DNA of 64,000 nt from Humibacillus xanthopallidus (GCF_006717145.1 NZ_VFQF01000001.1:434001-498000), one strand, 5' to 3'; shown: positions 16,588-26,908, counted from the first letter of the stretch. Notes: a model not told the origin generated them from the letters alone. A program made the numbers and translations.

Positions 16588-18762
16588 TCAGAGGGGGAGG
16601 TGGCTAACGACGAGGTCGATCAGCTTGATCCCGATGAACGGGGCCACGATGCCGCCCAGGCCGTAGACGAGGAGGTTGCGCCGGAGGAGGGCGGTGCTGC
16701 CGGCGGCGCGGTAGCGAACTCCCTTCAGCGACAGCGGGATCAGCGCGATGATGATGAGCGCGTTGAAGATGACTGCCGAGACGATCGCCGACTTCGGCGA
16801 CGCGAGGCCTATGATGTTGAGCGCGTCGAGCCCCGGGAAGAGGATGACGAACATCGCCGGGATGATCGCGAAGTACTTCGCGATGTCGTTGGCGATCGAG
16901 AACGTCGTCAGGGCTCCGCGGGTGATGAGCAGCTGCTTGCCGATCGAGACGATGTCGATGAGCTTCGTCGGGTCGGAGTCGAGGTCGACCATGTTGGCCG
17001 CCTCCTTGGCCGCCATCGTGCCGGTGTTCATCGCGACGCCGACGTCGCTCTGGGCGAGCGCGGGCGCGTCGTTCGTGCCGTCACCGGTCATCGCGACGAG
17101 CCGGCCACCCAGCTGCTCCTGCTTGATGAGCGCCATCTTGTCCTCGGGCGTCGCCTCGGCGAGGAAGTCGTCGACCCCCGCCTCGGCCGCGATCGACTTC
17201 GCCGTCAGCGGGTTGTCGCCGGTGATCATGACGGTCCGGATGCCCATGGCCCGCAGCTGCGCGAAGCGCTCCTTCATGCCGGGCTTGACGACGTCCTTGA
17301 GGTGGATGACCCCGAGCACCCGAGGTGCCCGGCCGGGCTCCTGCACGGCCACGGCGAGCGGCGTGCCGCCCGAGCTCGCGATGCCGTCGACCTCCGTGAC
17401 CACCCCGCTCGGCATCTCGCCGCCGTGGCTCGTGACCCAGCGCGCGACCGAGTCCGCCGCGCCCTTGCGGTATGCCGTGCCGTCGGGGAGGTCGGCCCCC
17501 GACATGCGCGTCGCGGCCGTGAACTCGACGAACGTCGCGCCGTCGCGGGGCAGCCGGTCGAGTGCCTCCCGCGTGGGCGAGTCGAGGGCTGCCGCCGCGA
17601 GCTCGACGATCGAGCGCCCCTCCGGGGTCTCGTCGGCGAGCGAGGAGACGTATGCCGCCCGGGTGACCTCCTCGTTGCCGAGGCCCGGCGCCGCGAGCAG
17701 CTGCGTCGCCCTGCGGTTGCCGTAGGTGATGGTGCCCGTCTTGTCGAGCAGCAGCGTCGACACGTCACCGGCTGCCTCGACGGCGCGGCCGGACATGGCC
17801 AGCACGTTATGCTGGACGAGGCGGTCCATCCCGGCGATGCCGATCGCCGAGAGCAGCGCGCCGATGGTCGTCGGGATGAGGCACACGAGCAGCGCGACGA
17901 GCACGACGGGGGACTGGGCCTGCCCGGAGTAGACCGCCATCGGCTGCATCGCCATGACGGCGAGCAGGAAGATGATCGTGAGCACGGTGAGCAGGATCGT
18001 CAGGGCGATCTCGTTCGGCGTCTTCTGGCGCGACGCACCCTCGACGAGGGCGATCATCCGGTCGATGAAGGTCTCTCCTGGCCTGGTCGTGATGCGCACG
18101 GTGATGCCGTCGGAGAGCACCGTCGTGCCCCCGGTGACGGCGCTCCGATCACCGCCCGACTCGCGGATCACCGGGGCGGACTCGCCGGTGATCGCCGACT
18201 CGTCGACGGTCGCCATGCCCTCGATGACGTCGCCGTCACCGGGGATGACCTCGTTCGGTCGCACGACGACGACGTCACCGATGGTGAGGTCCGAGGCGGC
18301 GACCGTCTCGAGCGAGCCGTCGGGGAGGCGGCGCTCGGCGGTGGTGGTCCGGCGGCTGGCGCGCAGCGTCGCGGCCTGGGCCTTGCCGCGGCCCTCGGCA
18401 ACGGCCTCGGCCATGTTGGCGAAGAGGACGGTGGCCCAGAGCCAGATGCTGAGGGTCCAGGCGAACCACGACGGGTCGGCGACCGCCTGCACCGTCGTCA
18501 CGACCGAGCCGACCCATACGACGAACATCACGGGGCTGTGCCAGACGTGCCGCGGGTCGAGCTTGGCGACGGCCTGGGGCAGCGTCGTGACGAGCTGGCG
18601 CGCGAGCTGGGTGTAGGACGTGCTCGTGTGGCCGGGGCGGATGAGCGCGTCTCCGCCGTCGTTGCCTCGTCCGTGCCGCTTCTGCCGCCGCGCCCCGGGT
18701 TGCATGGGGTCCGCGGGGTTGGAGGCGGTGGGTGACGACGTCGTCGTCGAGCTGGGGGTCAT
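16588..18762 (-). CDS. kdpB: Potassium-transporting P-type ATPase catalytic subunit KdpB
   Basis: KdpB hydrolyses ATP to drive potassium uptake through KdpA. The 724-residue protein shows the P-type signature [10 protein letters not shown] with the phosphorylated Asp, the TGES phosphatase loop ([15 protein letters not shown]), [14 protein letters not shown] and the hinge [18 protein letters not shown]. Seven or so membrane helices are spread as usual. A 45-residue hydrophilic N-terminal extension precedes the conserved part, and a shorter start within it is possible. The ATG overlaps the kdpA stop by four bases. Confidence 0.95.
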   Translation of the reverse strand: MTPSSTTTSSPTASNPADPMQPGARRQKRHGRGNDGGDALIRPGHTSTSYTQLARQLVTTLPQAVAKLDPRHVWHSPVMFVVWVGSVVTTVQAVADPSWFAWTLSIWLWATVLFANMAEAVAEGRGKAQAATLRASRRTTTAERRLPDGSLETVAASDLTIGDVVVVRPNEVIPGDGDVIEGMATVDESAITGESAPVIRESGGDRSAVTGGTTVLSDGITVRITTRPGETFIDRMIALVEGASRQKTPNEIALTILLTVLTIIFLLAVMAMQPMAVYSGQAQSPVVLVALLVCLIPTTIGALLSAIGIAGMDRLVQHNVLAMSGRAVEAAGDVSTLLLDKTGTITYGNRRATQLLAAPGLGNEEVTRAAYVSSLADETPEGRSIVELAAAALDSPTREALDRLPRDGATFVEFTAATRMSGADLPDGTAYRKGAADSVARWVTSHGGEMPSGVVTEVDGIASSGGTPLAVAVQEPGRAPRVLGVIHLKDVVKPGMKERFAQLRAMGIRTVMITGDNPLTAKSIAAEAGVDDFLAEATPEDKMALIKQEQLGGRLVAMTGDGTNDAPALAQSDVGVAMNTGTMAAKEAANMVDLDSDPTKLIDIVSIGKQLLITRGALTTFSIANDIAKYFAIIPAMFVILFPGLDALNIIGLASPKSAIVSAVIFNALIIIALIPLSLKGVRYRAAGSTALLRRNLLVYGLGGIVAPFIGIKLIDLVVSHLPL

Positions 18763-20405
18763 GAGAGTGCCTCCGCGAGGGGACCGAGGGCGAGTGCCGG
18801 GAAGAAGGTGAGGCCGCCGACGACGACGGCCACCCCGACGAACAGGCCGACGAAGGTGGGCGAGTGGGTGGGGAGGGTGCCGGCGGTCACCGGTCGACGA
18901 CGCTGTGCCACAAGCGAACCCGCGAGGGCGAGCACGAGGACGATGGGCGCGAAGCGGCCCACGAACATGCAGAGCGCCAGCGTGAGGTTGGTGTAGGGCG
19001 TGTCAGCGGAGAACCCCGCGAAGGCGCTGCCGTTGTTGTTCGCCGCGGACGTGTACGCATACATCACCTCGGTGAGGCCGTGCGGGCCGGTGGCGAGCAT
19101 CTGCGAGGTCACGAGCGGCGCCACGATGCCGATGCCCGTGAAGACGAGGACGAGCAGCGGCATGACGAGGACGGTCAGCGCGGTCAGCGTGATCTCGCGG
19201 CGACCGATCTGCTTGCCGAGCAGCTCCGGCGTGCGCCCGACCATGAGACCGGCGATGAAGACCGTGAGGATCGCGACGACGAGGGCGCTGTAGAGGCCCG
19301 TGCCGACGCCACCGGGTGACAGCTCGCCGAGCATCATGCTGAAGAGCGCGCCACCGCCGCCGAGCGCCGAGAAGCTCTCGTGCATCGAGTTGACGGCGCC
19401 GGTCGACGTGGCGGTCGTGCTCGTCGCGAAGAGCGCCGAGGGCCACACGCCGAAGCGCACCTCCTTGCCCTCGAGGGCGCCCAGCGGCCCGGCTGCAGCG
19501 TGCACCTCCGACCACGTCACCGCGGTGAGCATGAGCGCCCACAGGCTCGCCATGAAGCCGAGCACGGTCCAGCCCTGGCGGCGGTCACCGACCATGACGC
19601 CGTAGGTGCGCGGCAACGAGAACGGGATGACGAGGAGCAGGAAGACCTCGACGAGGTTGGTGACGGCGTTCGGGTTCTCGAACGGGTGGGCCGAGTTGGC
19701 GTTGAAGTAGCCGCCACCGTTCGTCCCGAGCTCCTTGATCGCCTCCTGCGACGCCACGAGCCCGCCCTGGAGCACCTGGTGCCCGCCGGAGAGCGTCGTC
19801 ACCGTCGTCGGGGCGGTGAGGTTCTGGATGACGCCGCCGAGCAGCAGCACGACTGCGCCGACGAGGGCGAGCGGCACGATGACGCGGAAGAGGCCACGCA
19901 CGAGGTCGACCCAGAAGTTGCCGAGGTCCGTGCCGCTCGAGCGGGCGAGGCCGCGCACGAGCGCGATCGCGACGGCGAGGCCGACGGCGGGGGAGACGAA
20001 GTTCTGGACCGTCAGGCCCACGGTCTGCACGAAGGGCGACGTGCCGGCCTCACCGGCATACGACTGCCAGTTGGTGTTCGTCACGAACGAGACGGCGGTG
20101 TTGACGGCCGTGTCGACGTTCATCGAGGCGCCTCGGGCGAGCGGTAGGACGCTCTGGAAGACGATGAGCAGGAAGAGCAGGACGATGCCCACGACGGAGA
20201 ACGCGAGGACGGCGACGGCATACGTCACCCACCGCTGCTCGGAGGCGGGGTCGACCCGCACGAGGCGATAGACGAGGCGCTCGACGCGCCAGTGCCTCGT
20301 GTCGGTGAAGACCTTCGCCATCCAGCTGCCGAGGGGCACATGGACGGCGGCGAGGGCGGCGACGAGGACGGCGATCGTGAGCAGCCCGCTGACGGTGTCG
20401 CTCAT
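18759..20405 (-). CDS. kdpA: Potassium-transporting ATPase potassium-binding subunit KdpA
   Basis: KdpA is the ion-selective subunit, related to the K+ transporter superfamily with four pore loops. The 548-residue protein has about ten hydrophobic helices and the pore-loop segments [53 protein letters not shown] and [15 protein letters not shown], all typical of KdpA. The ATG overlaps the kdpF stop by one base (TGATG). The gene is the second of the kdpFABCDE operon. Confidence 0.95.
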   Translation of the reverse strand: MSDTVSGLLTIAVLVAALAAVHVPLGSWMAKVFTDTRHWRVERLVYRLVRVDPASEQRWVTYAVAVLAFSVVGIVLLFLLIVFQSVLPLARGASMNVDTAVNTAVSFVTNTNWQSYAGEAGTSPFVQTVGLTVQNFVSPAVGLAVAIALVRGLARSSGTDLGNFWVDLVRGLFRVIVPLALVGAVVLLLGGVIQNLTAPTTVTTLSGGHQVLQGGLVASQEAIKELGTNGGGYFNANSAHPFENPNAVTNLVEVFLLLVIPFSLPRTYGVMVGDRRQGWTVLGFMASLWALMLTAVTWSEVHAAAGPLGALEGKEVRFGVWPSALFATSTTATSTGAVNSMHESFSALGGGGALFSMMLGELSPGGVGTGLYSALVVAILTVFIAGLMVGRTPELLGKQIGRREITLTALTVLVMPLLVLVFTGIGIVAPLVTSQMLATGPHGLTEVMYAYTSAANNNGSAFAGFSADTPYTNLTLALCMFVGRFAPIVLVLALAGSLVAQRRRPVTAGTLPTHSPTFVGLFVGVAVVVGGLTFFPALALGPLAEALS

Positions 20406-20491
20406 CAGAAGCGGTCAGCGTGCAGGAGGACGTGGACGAGGTAGCCGAGCACGGCCAGCGCCACGAGGCCCAGGAGGATGTTGGTGACCAT
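20405..20491 (-). CDS. kdpF: KdpF, 28-residue subunit of the Kdp pump
   Basis: This 28-residue peptide begins MVTNILLGLVALAVLG, continues YLVHVLLH and ends ADRF. It is a single membrane helix with the KdpF pattern, immediately upstream of kdpA and sharing one base with its start. KdpF stabilises the KdpABC complex and is often missed because it is so short. Its ATG lies six bases after a TAGACA -10 box, so it is the first, probably leaderless, gene of the operon. Confidence 0.9.
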   Translation of the reverse strand: MVTNILLGLVALAVLGYLVHVLLHADRF

Positions 20492-20497
20492 GAGACG

Positions 20498-20503
20498 TGT
20501 CTA
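20498..20503 (-). promoter_or_regulatory. -10 box of the kdp operon
   Basis: On the minus strand TAGACA is followed by CGTCTC and the kdpF ATG. No good -35 box is seen 17 bases upstream, as expected for a promoter needing an activator bound further upstream. Confidence 0.5.
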
Positions 20504-20532
20504 CGGCGGGGCACCGGCGCCGCTTCGACCCG

Positions 20533-20570
20533 TTGACGCCCGACTGACGCCTCTTGACGCGTTCTTGACG
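20533..20570. promoter_or_regulatory. Phased direct repeats, probable KdpE binding sites
   Basis: TTGACG at 20533, CTGACG at 20544, TTGACG at 20554 and TTGACG at 20565 repeat every 10-11 bp, one helical turn, on the same face. They lie about 30-67 bp upstream of the kdpF -10 box and just before the -10 of the divergent channel gene. Regular spacing is typical of OmpR-family regulator sites. Assignment to KdpE is inference from position. Confidence 0.6.
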
Positions 20571-20580
20571 ACCCCCGCAC

Positions 20581-20586
20581 TAGGCT
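20581..20586 (+). promoter_or_regulatory. -10 box of the channel gene, leaderless type
   Basis: TAGGCT is followed by seven bases and the GTG at 20594. Confidence 0.5.
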
Positions 20587-20593
20587 CCGGCAG

Positions 20594-21340
20594 GTGAGTG
20601 CCTCGCTGGAGCTGTGGCCGTCGTCGCCCCGTCGCGTCGGACCGCCCGGCCGTCTCGACCGCCTGCGTCGCAAGGTGACCGACCTGCCCTGTGCGCTGCT
20701 GCTCTTCGTGCAGCTCGGCGCGCTGCTGCTCTATCCGTTCGTCGAGACGGCGACCTTCGGTGACTACCGCGAGGCGGGGCGCGCGATCTTCGGGATCATC
20801 GGCCTGCTCGTGCTCTTCCTCGCCGTGCGGGCGGTCCGGGCCACGCCGGCGCTGACCTGGGTGGCAGTCGTCCTCGGCGGGCCGGTCGTGCTGCTCACGG
20901 TCTCCGAGGCGATCTGGCCGGACAATGACTCCATCGCGTTCTGGAGCGCCCTGCTGCACGCGCTCTTCTACTTCTACACGGGCTACGGCCTGCTGCGATA
21001 CATGTTCGCGGACAACTGGGTGACCCGTGACGAGCTCTATGCGACCGGGGCGACCTTCACCGTCGTGGCGTGGGGGTTCGCCTACCTCTACGTCGCCGTG
21101 CAGTTCATCTGGCCGAACTCGTTCACCATCTACGGCGAGGCCGTGCCGGGGGTCCGCAGCTGGTACGAGCTGCTCTACCTCTCCATCACGACGATGACCT
21201 CGACGGGCCTGTCGGACATCTACGCGGTGACGCCGCACGCCCGGTCGTTCGTGCTGCTGCAGCAGATCGCCGGCATGCTCTACGTCGCGCTCGTCGTCGC
21301 CCGCCTCGTCGGTCTCACCATCGCCCGCTTCCGCCAGTAG
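20594..21340 (+). CDS. Potassium-channel-like two-helix pore protein
   Basis: The 248-residue protein has about six hydrophobic segments. The C-terminal part is a pore module: helix AWGFAYLYVAVQFIW, pore region YELLYLSITTMTSTGLSDI and helix SFVLLQQIAGMLYVALVVARLV. The filter position reads TSTGLSD instead of the canonical TVGYGD, so ion selectivity is uncertain. No cytoplasmic RCK domain is encoded. It is divergent from kdpF and shares the repeat-bearing control region, suggesting a potassium-linked role (inference). An anion or non-selective channel is an alternative. Confidence 0.75.
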   Translation: MSASLELWPSSPRRVGPPGRLDRLRRKVTDLPCALLLFVQLGALLLYPFVETATFGDYREAGRAIFGIIGLLVLFLAVRAVRATPALTWVAVVLGGPVVLLTVSEAIWPDNDSIAFWSALLHALFYFYTGYGLLRYMFADNWVTRDELYATGATFTVVAWGFAYLYVAVQFIWPNSFTIYGEAVPGVRSWYELLYLSITTMTSTGLSDIYAVTPHARSFVLLQQIAGMLYVALVVARLVGLTIARFRQ

Positions 21341-21396
21341 GCGGTCGTCGCGGGTGGCGGCTCACCGCTGGGGTATGCCGCGTGCCCGGGTCGCGC

Positions 21397-22629
21397 TCAG
21401 GCCGTGCCGTCGAGCTCGGCGAAGGTCGCGAGGCTCGGCGCCCGGGTCGTCTGCAGGTCGCGGGCCACGGCCTCGACGTCGCGCATGACCCGCAGGGTGT
21501 TTCCGCGGACGAGCTTGGCCACGTCGGCCGGCGACCACGACCGCTCGAGCAGCGCCGCGACGAGCCGGGGGTAGCCGCTGACGTCCTCCAGCCCCACGGG
21601 GAAGGTGTCGGTGCCGTCGTAGTCGCCGCCGATGCCGACGTGGTCGATGCCGGCGACCTCGCGCACGTGCTCGAGGTGGGCGACGACCTGCTCGATCGTC
21701 GCGTCGGGCTTCGGGTGCCGGGCCTGCCAGCCGGCGGTGAACCGGCCGAAGGCCTCCCAGTCGCGGGCCTCCACGCCCACCTCGGCGGCCGCTGCTGCTG
21801 CCTCGAGCCGCCACGCCGCCGTCGCGGGGGAGACGAACTCCGGCACGAACGTCACCATGCAGACCCCACCGTTGCCGGGCAGGACGGCGAGCACGTCGTC
21901 GGGCACGTTGCGCGGGGTGTCGCAGAGGGCCAGGGCGCTCGAGTGGCTGAAGATGACCGGCGCCGTCGTCGTCTCGAGGGCGGCGCGCATCGTCGTCGCG
22001 GCGACGTGGCTGAGGTCGACCATCATCCCGAGCCGGTTCATCTCGGTGACGACCTCACGCCCGAAGGCGCTGAGTCCGCCGACGACGGCCACGTCGGTGG
22101 CCGAGTCGGCCCAGGGCGTGTTGTCGTTGTGAGTCAGCGTCAGGTAGCGCACGCCGAGGACGTGCAGCATCCGCAGGGTGCCGAGGGAGCACCCGATCGA
22201 GTGGCCGCCCTCCGCCCCGAGCAGCGACGCGATGCGTCCTGACTCCCGGGCGCGCTCGACCTCGTCGGCGGTGCGCGCGAGAGCCAGCCGGTCGGCATAC
22301 GTCGCGATCATGAGGTGCACGGCGTCGACCTGCTCCAGCGTGGCCGCGACGGCGGCGTCGCCCTGAAGCGTGCTCGGCACGAAGACCGACCAGAACTGCC
22401 CGCCCACGCCGCCCTCGGCGAGGCGGGGGAGGTCGGTCTGCGTCGTGGGCACCCGCGCGGCGATGTCGAGCGCCTCGAAGTCGTAGCCGGTCTGCTCCCG
22501 AGCGGCCCACGGCAGGTCGTTGTGGCCGTCGACGAGGGGGTGCTCGGCGAGCACCGCCCGAGCCTGCTCGAGGCTGCTGCCGGCGGGCTCGGTCGGGGCG
22601 GTCGGGGTGCGTGCTGGCATGTCCGTCAT
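21397..22629 (-). CDS. Membrane dipeptidase (peptidase M19)
   Basis: This amidohydrolase-fold dipeptidase cleaves dipeptides, often with a D-residue at the C-terminal side, with two zinc ions. The roughly 410-residue protein shows [10 protein letters not shown] for the first metal site, the bridging Glu in [11 protein letters not shown], histidines in [12 protein letters not shown] and [14 protein letters not shown], and [15 protein letters not shown] near the C-terminus. There is no signal peptide, so it is probably cytoplasmic. ATG 22629 (MTDMPARTP) is preferred over a start 15 bases earlier. It is divergent from rimO with overlapping promoters. A role in D-amino-acid or cell-wall peptide use is possible. 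Confidence 0.92.
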   Translation of the reverse strand: MTDMPARTPTAPTEPAGSSLEQARAVLAEHPLVDGHNDLPWAAREQTGYDFEALDIAARVPTTQTDLPRLAEGGVGGQFWSVFVPSTLQGDAAVAATLEQVDAVHLMIATYADRLALARTADEVERARESGRIASLLGAEGGHSIGCSLGTLRMLHVLGVRYLTLTHNDNTPWADSATDVAVVGGLSAFGREVVTEMNRLGMMVDLSHVAATTMRAALETTTAPVIFSHSSALALCDTPRNVPDDVLAVLPGNGGVCMVTFVPEFVSPATAAWRLEAAAAAAEVGVEARDWEAFGRFTAGWQARHPKPDATIEQVVAHLEHVREVAGIDHVGIGGDYDGTDTFPVGLEDVSGYPRLVAALLERSWSPADVAKLVRGNTLRVMRDVEAVARDLQTTRAPSLATFAELDGTA

Positions 22630-22645
22630 TGAACACCGGTCCATC

Positions 22646-22651
22646 TAGAGT
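22646..22651 (+). promoter_or_regulatory. -10 box of rimO, leaderless type
   Basis: TAGAGT, then six bases, then the rimO ATG. The overlapping palindrome TCTAGA also offers TAGATG on the minus strand for the divergent dipeptidase. Confidence 0.55.
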
Positions 22652-22657
22652 GGACGC

Positions 22658-24163
22658 ATGACCCCTCCCCACCCGAGCACCGACCGGAGCGTCGCGCTCG
22701 TCACCCTCGGGTGCACCCGCAACGAGGTCGACTCGGAGGAGCTCGCCGGGCGGCTCCAGGCGGAGGGCTGGCGGCTCGTCGACGACGCCGCAGAGGCGGA
22801 TGTCGCCGTCGTCAACACGTGCGGCTTCGTCGAGCAGGCCAAGAAGGACTCCATCGACGCGCTGCTCGAGGCCTCCGACCTCAAGGGCGCGGGCGGCCGC
22901 ACGCAGAAGGTCGTCGCCGTCGGCTGTCTCGCCGAGCGCTACGGCACGCAGCTCGCGGAGCAGCTGCCCGAGGCCGACGCCGTGCTCGGCTTCGACTCCT
23001 ACCGCGACATGAGCACCCACCTCCAGACGATCCTGGGCGGCGGGCACGTCGCCAGCCACACGCCGGGCGACCGTCGCACCCTCCTGCCGCTCTCGCCCGT
23101 CGACCGCCAGGGCGGCAGCAGCGGCGTCGCGCTGCCGGGTCACGGCGACACGCAGCCGTATGCCGCCCCTACCGAACCGCTCGACAACGCGGCCGACAGC
23201 GCCGACAGCGTGCCCACGCCGGCCTCCGGCCCCCGCGTCATCCGCGCCCGCCTCGACGGCCGGCCCTGGGCGCCCCTCAAGATCGCCTCGGGCTGCGACC
23301 GCCGCTGCTCCTTCTGCGCCATCCCGATGTTCCGCGGGGCCTTCGTCTCGCGCCGGCCGGCCGACATCATCACCGAGGGCCGGTGGCTCGCCGAGCGTGG
23401 CGTCAAGGAGCTCTTCCTCGTCTCCGAGAACTCCACGTCCTACGGCAAGGACCTCGGCGACCTCGGTCTGCTCGAGAAGCTGCTGCCCGAGCTGACCGCC
23501 ATCGAGGGCATCGAGCGGGTCCGCGTCTCCTACCTCCAGCCCGCCGAGATCCGCCCCGGCCTGCTGCGCGCGATGGCCGACACCCCCGGTGTCGTGCCCT
23601 ACTACGACATCTCCTTCCAGCACGCCTCAGAGCCGCTGCTGCGCTCGATGCGCCGCTTCGGCTCGCGCGAGGCCTTCCTCGACCTGCTCGCACGCGTTCG
23701 CGCGGACGCCCCCGAGGCCGGCGTCCGCTGCAACGTCATCGTCGGCTTCCCGGGCGAGACCGAGGCCGACCTCGACGAGCTCGAGGCGTTCCTCACCGAG
23801 GCCCGCCTCGACGTCGTCGGCGTCTTCGGCTACTCCGACGAGGACGGCACCGAGGCGGAGGGGTATGCCGGCCACCTGGCTCCCGAGGTCGTCGCCGACC
23901 GTCTCGACCGCTTCACGCGCCTCGTCGAGGAGCTCAACGCCCAGCGGGCGGAGGAGCGCATCGGCGAGCACGTCGTCGTCCTCGTCGAGGAGATCGACGA
24001 CGACGGACTGCCCGTGGGCCGCGCGGCCTTCCAGGGCCCGGACGTCGACGGCGTCACCCTGCTGCACCTGCCCGAGGGGGCAGCCCTGCCCGCGGTCGGC
24101 GACCTCGTCGCCGCCGTCGTCGTCGGCACCGAGGGCATCGACCTCGTCGCGGAGCCGCGATGA
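22658..24163 (+). CDS. rimO: Ribosomal protein S12 methylthiotransferase
   Basis: RimO is a radical-SAM enzyme that adds a methylthio group to an aspartate of ribosomal protein S12. The 501-residue protein has an N-terminal UPF0004 domain with cysteines in [25 protein letters not shown] and VGCLAERYG, and the radical-SAM triad Cys213, Cys217, Cys220 (CDRRCSFC). A C-terminal TRAM domain follows. [10 protein letters not shown] and the C-x3-C-x2-C context separate it from MiaB, also encoded here. A roughly 60-residue variable insert (about 145-200) lies between the first domain and the radical-SAM core. The TGA overlaps the pgsA ATG. Confidence 0.95.
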   Translation: MTPPHPSTDRSVALVTLGCTRNEVDSEELAGRLQAEGWRLVDDAAEADVAVVNTCGFVEQAKKDSIDALLEASDLKGAGGRTQKVVAVGCLAERYGTQLAEQLPEADAVLGFDSYRDMSTHLQTILGGGHVASHTPGDRRTLLPLSPVDRQGGSSGVALPGHGDTQPYAAPTEPLDNAADSADSVPTPASGPRVIRARLDGRPWAPLKIASGCDRRCSFCAIPMFRGAFVSRRPADIITEGRWLAERGVKELFLVSENSTSYGKDLGDLGLLEKLLPELTAIEGIERVRVSYLQPAEIRPGLLRAMADTPGVVPYYDISFQHASEPLLRSMRRFGSREAFLDLLARVRADAPEAGVRCNVIVGFPGETEADLDELEAFLTEARLDVVGVFGYSDEDGTEAEGYAGHLAPEVVADRLDRFTRLVEELNAQRAEERIGEHVVVLVEEIDDDGLPVGRAAFQGPDVDGVTLLHLPEGAALPAVGDLVAAVVVGTEGIDLVAEPR

Positions 24164-25077
24164 CCGCGGGTGGCTTCCACCGGGGGGAGGGGCCGGCTCC
24201 CCGTCCGACCGACTGGAACCTGCCCAACGCGCTGACGGTGCTGCGCTTCCTCCTCGTGCCCGTCTACGCGGTGCTGCTCTTCATGGAGGGCGGCTCGAGC
24301 CCGTGGTGGCGCTTCTGGGCCTGGGCGGTCTTCGTCCTCGCCGCCGTCACCGACGGCATCGACGGCAAGATCGCGCGGCAGCGGGGCGAGATCACGAACT
24401 TCGGCAAGGTCGCCGACCCCATCGCCGACAAGGCCCTGACCGGCACCGCCTTCATCGGGCTGTCCGTGCTCGGGGTCATCTGGTGGTGGGTGACGGTCGT
24501 CATCCTCGTGCGCGAGGTCGGCATCACCGTGCTGCGCTTCGTCGTCATCCGGCACGGCGTCATGCCGGCCGGCCGTGGCGGCAAGCTGAAGACGATGTTG
24601 CAGACCCTGTCGCTCGGCGCCCTGACCTTCCCGCTGGCGGTGCTGCCGCTCGGTGGCGCGTGGCTCTTCGTCGCCTACGTGCTGCTCGGGGCGGCTCTCG
24701 TCATGACCGTCGTCAGCGGTGTCGACTATGTCTTCAAGGCCGCCCGGCTGCGCGAGACGAGTGAGCGCACGAGGCTGCGACGGGAGCGGCGCGCTGCCGG
24801 CCGTGAGTCCCGCACCCGCGACGAGGCCCGGGTCTCCGCGACACCGTCCGCTGCCCCGACAGTCGGCGCTACGGCCGACGCCCCGAAGCCAGCCGCCGAC
24901 CCGGGCACTCCGCCGGCGTCACAGAGCCTGCCGACGCAGAGCCTGCCGACGCAGATCCAGCCGACGGCCCCCGTGAGCACCGATGCGCCCGGGGCGGAAC
25001 GGCATACGGCTGCTTCGGAGACCGACCCGCACCCCAGCGCCGACCCCGCGGGCCGCGGGGGACCCGGGCGAGAGTGA
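24160..25077 (+). CDS. pgsA: CDP-diacylglycerol-glycerol-3-phosphate 3-phosphatidyltransferase
   Basis: PgsA makes phosphatidylglycerophosphate, the precursor of phosphatidylglycerol and cardiolipin, in the membrane. The 305-residue protein starts with the typical [16 protein letters not shown] helix and has the CDP-alcohol motif D-G-x2-A-R-x8-G-x3-D-x3-D, seen as [22 protein letters not shown]. About five further hydrophobic helices follow. The last 105 residues are a hydrophilic, Ala/Pro/Thr-rich tail with a duplicated SLPTQ motif, longer than in the usual enzyme. The start overlaps rimO by four bases; cinA follows after three bases. Confidence 0.93.
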   Translation: MTAGGFHRGEGPAPRPTDWNLPNALTVLRFLLVPVYAVLLFMEGGSSPWWRFWAWAVFVLAAVTDGIDGKIARQRGEITNFGKVADPIADKALTGTAFIGLSVLGVIWWWVTVVILVREVGITVLRFVVIRHGVMPAGRGGKLKTMLQTLSLGALTFPLAVLPLGGAWLFVAYVLLGAALVMTVVSGVDYVFKAARLRETSERTRLRRERRAAGRESRTRDEARVSATPSAAPTVGATADAPKPAADPGTPPASQSLPTQSLPTQIQPTAPVSTDAPGAERHTAASETDPHPSADPAGRGGPGRE

Positions 25078-25080
25078 CCC

Positions 25081-25647
25081 GTGACGGGCGGCGCTGACCC
25101 GGGGGAGCGGCTCGTCGAGCTGCTGACCGAGCGCGGTGAGACGGTCGCGAGCGCGGAGTCGCTGACGGCCGGACTCGTCGCCGCGACGGTCGCCGACACC
25201 CCGGGGGCGTCGGTGGTGCTGCTCGGCGGCGTCGTCGCGTATGCCGCGCGTGTCAAGGTGGAGCTGCTCGGGGTGCCGGCCGAGCTCGTCGACCGGGTGG
25301 GCACCGTCCACCCCGACGTCGCCGTCGCGATGGCCGAGGGCGTGCGGACGCGGCTCGGGGCGACGTGGGGCCTGTCGACGACGGGGGTGGCCGGCCCCGG
25401 ACCGGCCGAGGGCAAGCCCTCCGGCACCGTCCACATCGCGGTAGCGGGACCCTCGGGAACAGCGACCGAGGCCCTGGAGTTGAAGGGTGGCAGGGCAGCC
25501 GTGCGGTCCGGTGCCGTGCGCGCAGTGCTGATGCTCGCCCTTCGCGAGATCGGCGCCACGCGGACAACCCCTGCACCACCGACAGGGGCTGGGGGTACGG
25601 TAGGCCTAGCAGCCACCGACGACGGTGGGCCGCGCACGAGCACCTGA
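25081..25647 (+). CDS. cinA: CinA C-terminal domain protein, nicotinamide-nucleotide amidohydrolase
   Basis: The 188-residue protein corresponds to the C-terminal CinA domain (PncC), which deamidates nicotinamide mononucleotide. Recognised segments are ASAESLTAGLVAATVADTPGAS, VVAYAARVKVELLGVP, the catalytic-loop STTGVAGPGPAEGKPSGTVHIAV and the terminal helix RAVLMLALREIG. The N-terminal molybdopterin-binding half of full-length CinA is absent, as usual in actinobacteria. The start is GTG 25081, three bases after pgsA. The last 30 residues are low complexity. Confidence 0.92.
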   Translation: MTGGADPGERLVELLTERGETVASAESLTAGLVAATVADTPGASVVLLGGVVAYAARVKVELLGVPAELVDRVGTVHPDVAVAMAEGVRTRLGATWGLSTTGVAGPGPAEGKPSGTVHIAVAGPSGTATEALELKGGRAAVRSGAVRAVLMLALREIGATRTTPAPPTGAGGTVGLAATDDGGPRTST

Positions 25648-25721
25648 CGACCGGATCAGCCGACGATCTGGTCCACCATCCGACGACGAGCCGCTGAGAC
25701 GAGGACCTGGAGGAGGCCGGC

Positions 25722-26024
25722 ATGACGACACTGTTGCGACGCGAGCTCGGTGACGTCCTGCGCGAGCGCCGCCGGGCCCAAGGCCGCACGTTGCGTGAGG
25801 TCTCGGCCACCGCCTCGGTCTCCCTCGGCTACCTCAGCGAGGTCGAGCGCGGTGAGAAGGAGGCCTCGTCCGAGCTGCTCGCCTCGATCTGCGGGGCTCT
25901 AGAGCTGCCGCTCTCGCAGGTGCTCATCGACGTCTCGAGCCGCATGGCCGAGAGCGAGGGCCTGGCCCCGACAGTCACCCTCCCCGTGCCGAGCAACGAC
26001 GTGGTGTCGGCCTCCGCGGCCTGA
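25722..26024 (+). CDS. clgR: ClgR-type XRE transcription regulator
   Basis: The 100-residue protein is an N-terminal helix-turn-helix ([44 protein letters not shown] read in segments) with a short C-terminal tail. Position after cinA and upstream of recA, and the GYLSEVERG recognition region, match ClgR, which activates clp protease and other stress genes in actinobacteria and is itself a Clp substrate; the C-terminal SASAA ends in small residues as expected of such a degron. A GGAGGAGG site precedes the ATG. Confidence 0.9.
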   Translation: MTTLLRRELGDVLRERRRAQGRTLREVSATASVSLGYLSEVERGEKEASSELLASICGALELPLSQVLIDVSSRMAESEGLAPTVTLPVPSNDVVSASAA

Positions 26025-26029
26025 TCCTC

Positions 26030-26035
26030 TAGCGT
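26030..26035 (+). promoter_or_regulatory. -10 box of the serine hydrolase-epimerase operon, leaderless type
   Basis: TAGCGT is followed by six bases and the GTG at 26042. It lies just six bases after the clgR stop. Confidence 0.5.
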
Positions 26036-26041
26036 TCTGGG

Positions 26042-26908
26042 GTGCCCAGCTCCTTCGCCGACCTCGAGGCCCGTCTCGACGACCTTGCCTCGCACGACCC
26101 GTCCGCCTCCGTGTCCGCATGGCTCGGTGACCTGGCCGGCCGGTGCCGCTGGAGTCACCGGGCGGACGCTCCGCACTACGCCGCGTCGACGATGAAGCTG
26201 CCCCTCGTGATCGCCGCCCAGCGCCGCGTCGTCCGCGGTGAGCTCGACCTCGATGCCCCGCACCCGGTGCGAAACGCCTTCGCGTCGGTCAAGGACGGCT
26301 CGCCCTTCACGATGGACGAGGACGACGACCAGGACCCCGAGACGTGGGCGGCCGTCGGGGGCACCCGCACCCTGCGCGAGCTCGCCGAGCACGCCATCAC
26401 CCACTCCGGCAACCTCGCGACCAACCTCCTGCTCGACGTCGTCGGACGCGACGAGGTCGCCGAGGTGCTGCGGCTCGCCGGGTGCTCGCCGACGACCGTC
26501 GTCGGCCGCGGCATCGAGGACGCCGTCGCCCGCGAGGCTGGGATCACGAACACCGTCACCGCCGCCGACCTCGGCCTGCTCATGGCCGCCGTCGCCCGCC
26601 GCGAGCCGGCGCTCGGAGGGGAGCCGGTGTGCGGGCCCGTCGAGCAGATCCTCGCGCGGCAGCTGCACGTCGACCAGATTCCGGCCGGGCTGCCGAGCGG
26701 CACGCCGACCGCGAGCAAGTCGGGCTGGATCCCGGGGGTCTCGCACGACGTCGCCCTCGTCCGGCCCGTCGGCGAGGACCCGTTCGTCCTCGCGATCTGC
26801 ACGACGGTCGACCTCGGCGAGCACGAGGCTGCTGCCTTCGTCGCGTCGGTCGCGGCCGACGTCTGGGCGGTCGATCACGCACTCGACGTCCGGGAGGTGG
26901 AGCAGTGA
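26042..26908 (+). CDS. Beta-lactamase-fold serine hydrolase, cytoplasmic type
   Basis: The 288-residue protein has the three active-site elements of class A beta-lactamase-related enzymes in order: S-x-x-K at Ser49-Lys52 (STMK), the SGN motif in HAITHSGNLATNLLL, and KSG in TASKSGWIPGVSHDVALV. No signal peptide or lipobox is present, unusual for a beta-lactamase or penicillin-binding protein and suggesting an intracellular peptidase or esterase. It overlaps a dipeptide epimerase gene by four bases, so the pair probably acts on the same peptides (inference). A true antibiotic resistance role is unlikely but not excluded. Confidence 0.82.
   Translation: MPSSFADLEARLDDLASHDPSASVSAWLGDLAGRCRWSHRADAPHYAASTMKLPLVIAAQRRVVRGELDLDAPHPVRNAFASVKDGSPFTMDEDDDQDPETWAAVGGTRTLRELAEHAITHSGNLATNLLLDVVGRDEVAEVLRLAGCSPTTVVGRGIEDAVAREAGITNTVTAADLGLLMAAVARREPALGGEPVCGPVEQILARQLHVDQIPAGLPSGTPTASKSGWIPGVSHDVALVRPVGEDPFVLAICTTVDLGEHEAAAFVASVAADVWAVDHALDVREVEQ

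Noticed and set aside
16084-18735. An 883-codon plus-strand frame opposite kdpB and kdpC
   Set aside because: It shadows two clear genes; the translation is Arg/Asp/Gly-rich with no recognisable domain.
26042-26908. Calling the serine hydrolase an antibiotic-resistance beta-lactamase
   Set aside because: It has no signal peptide and is coupled to an epimerase gene, so an intracellular role is more likely.
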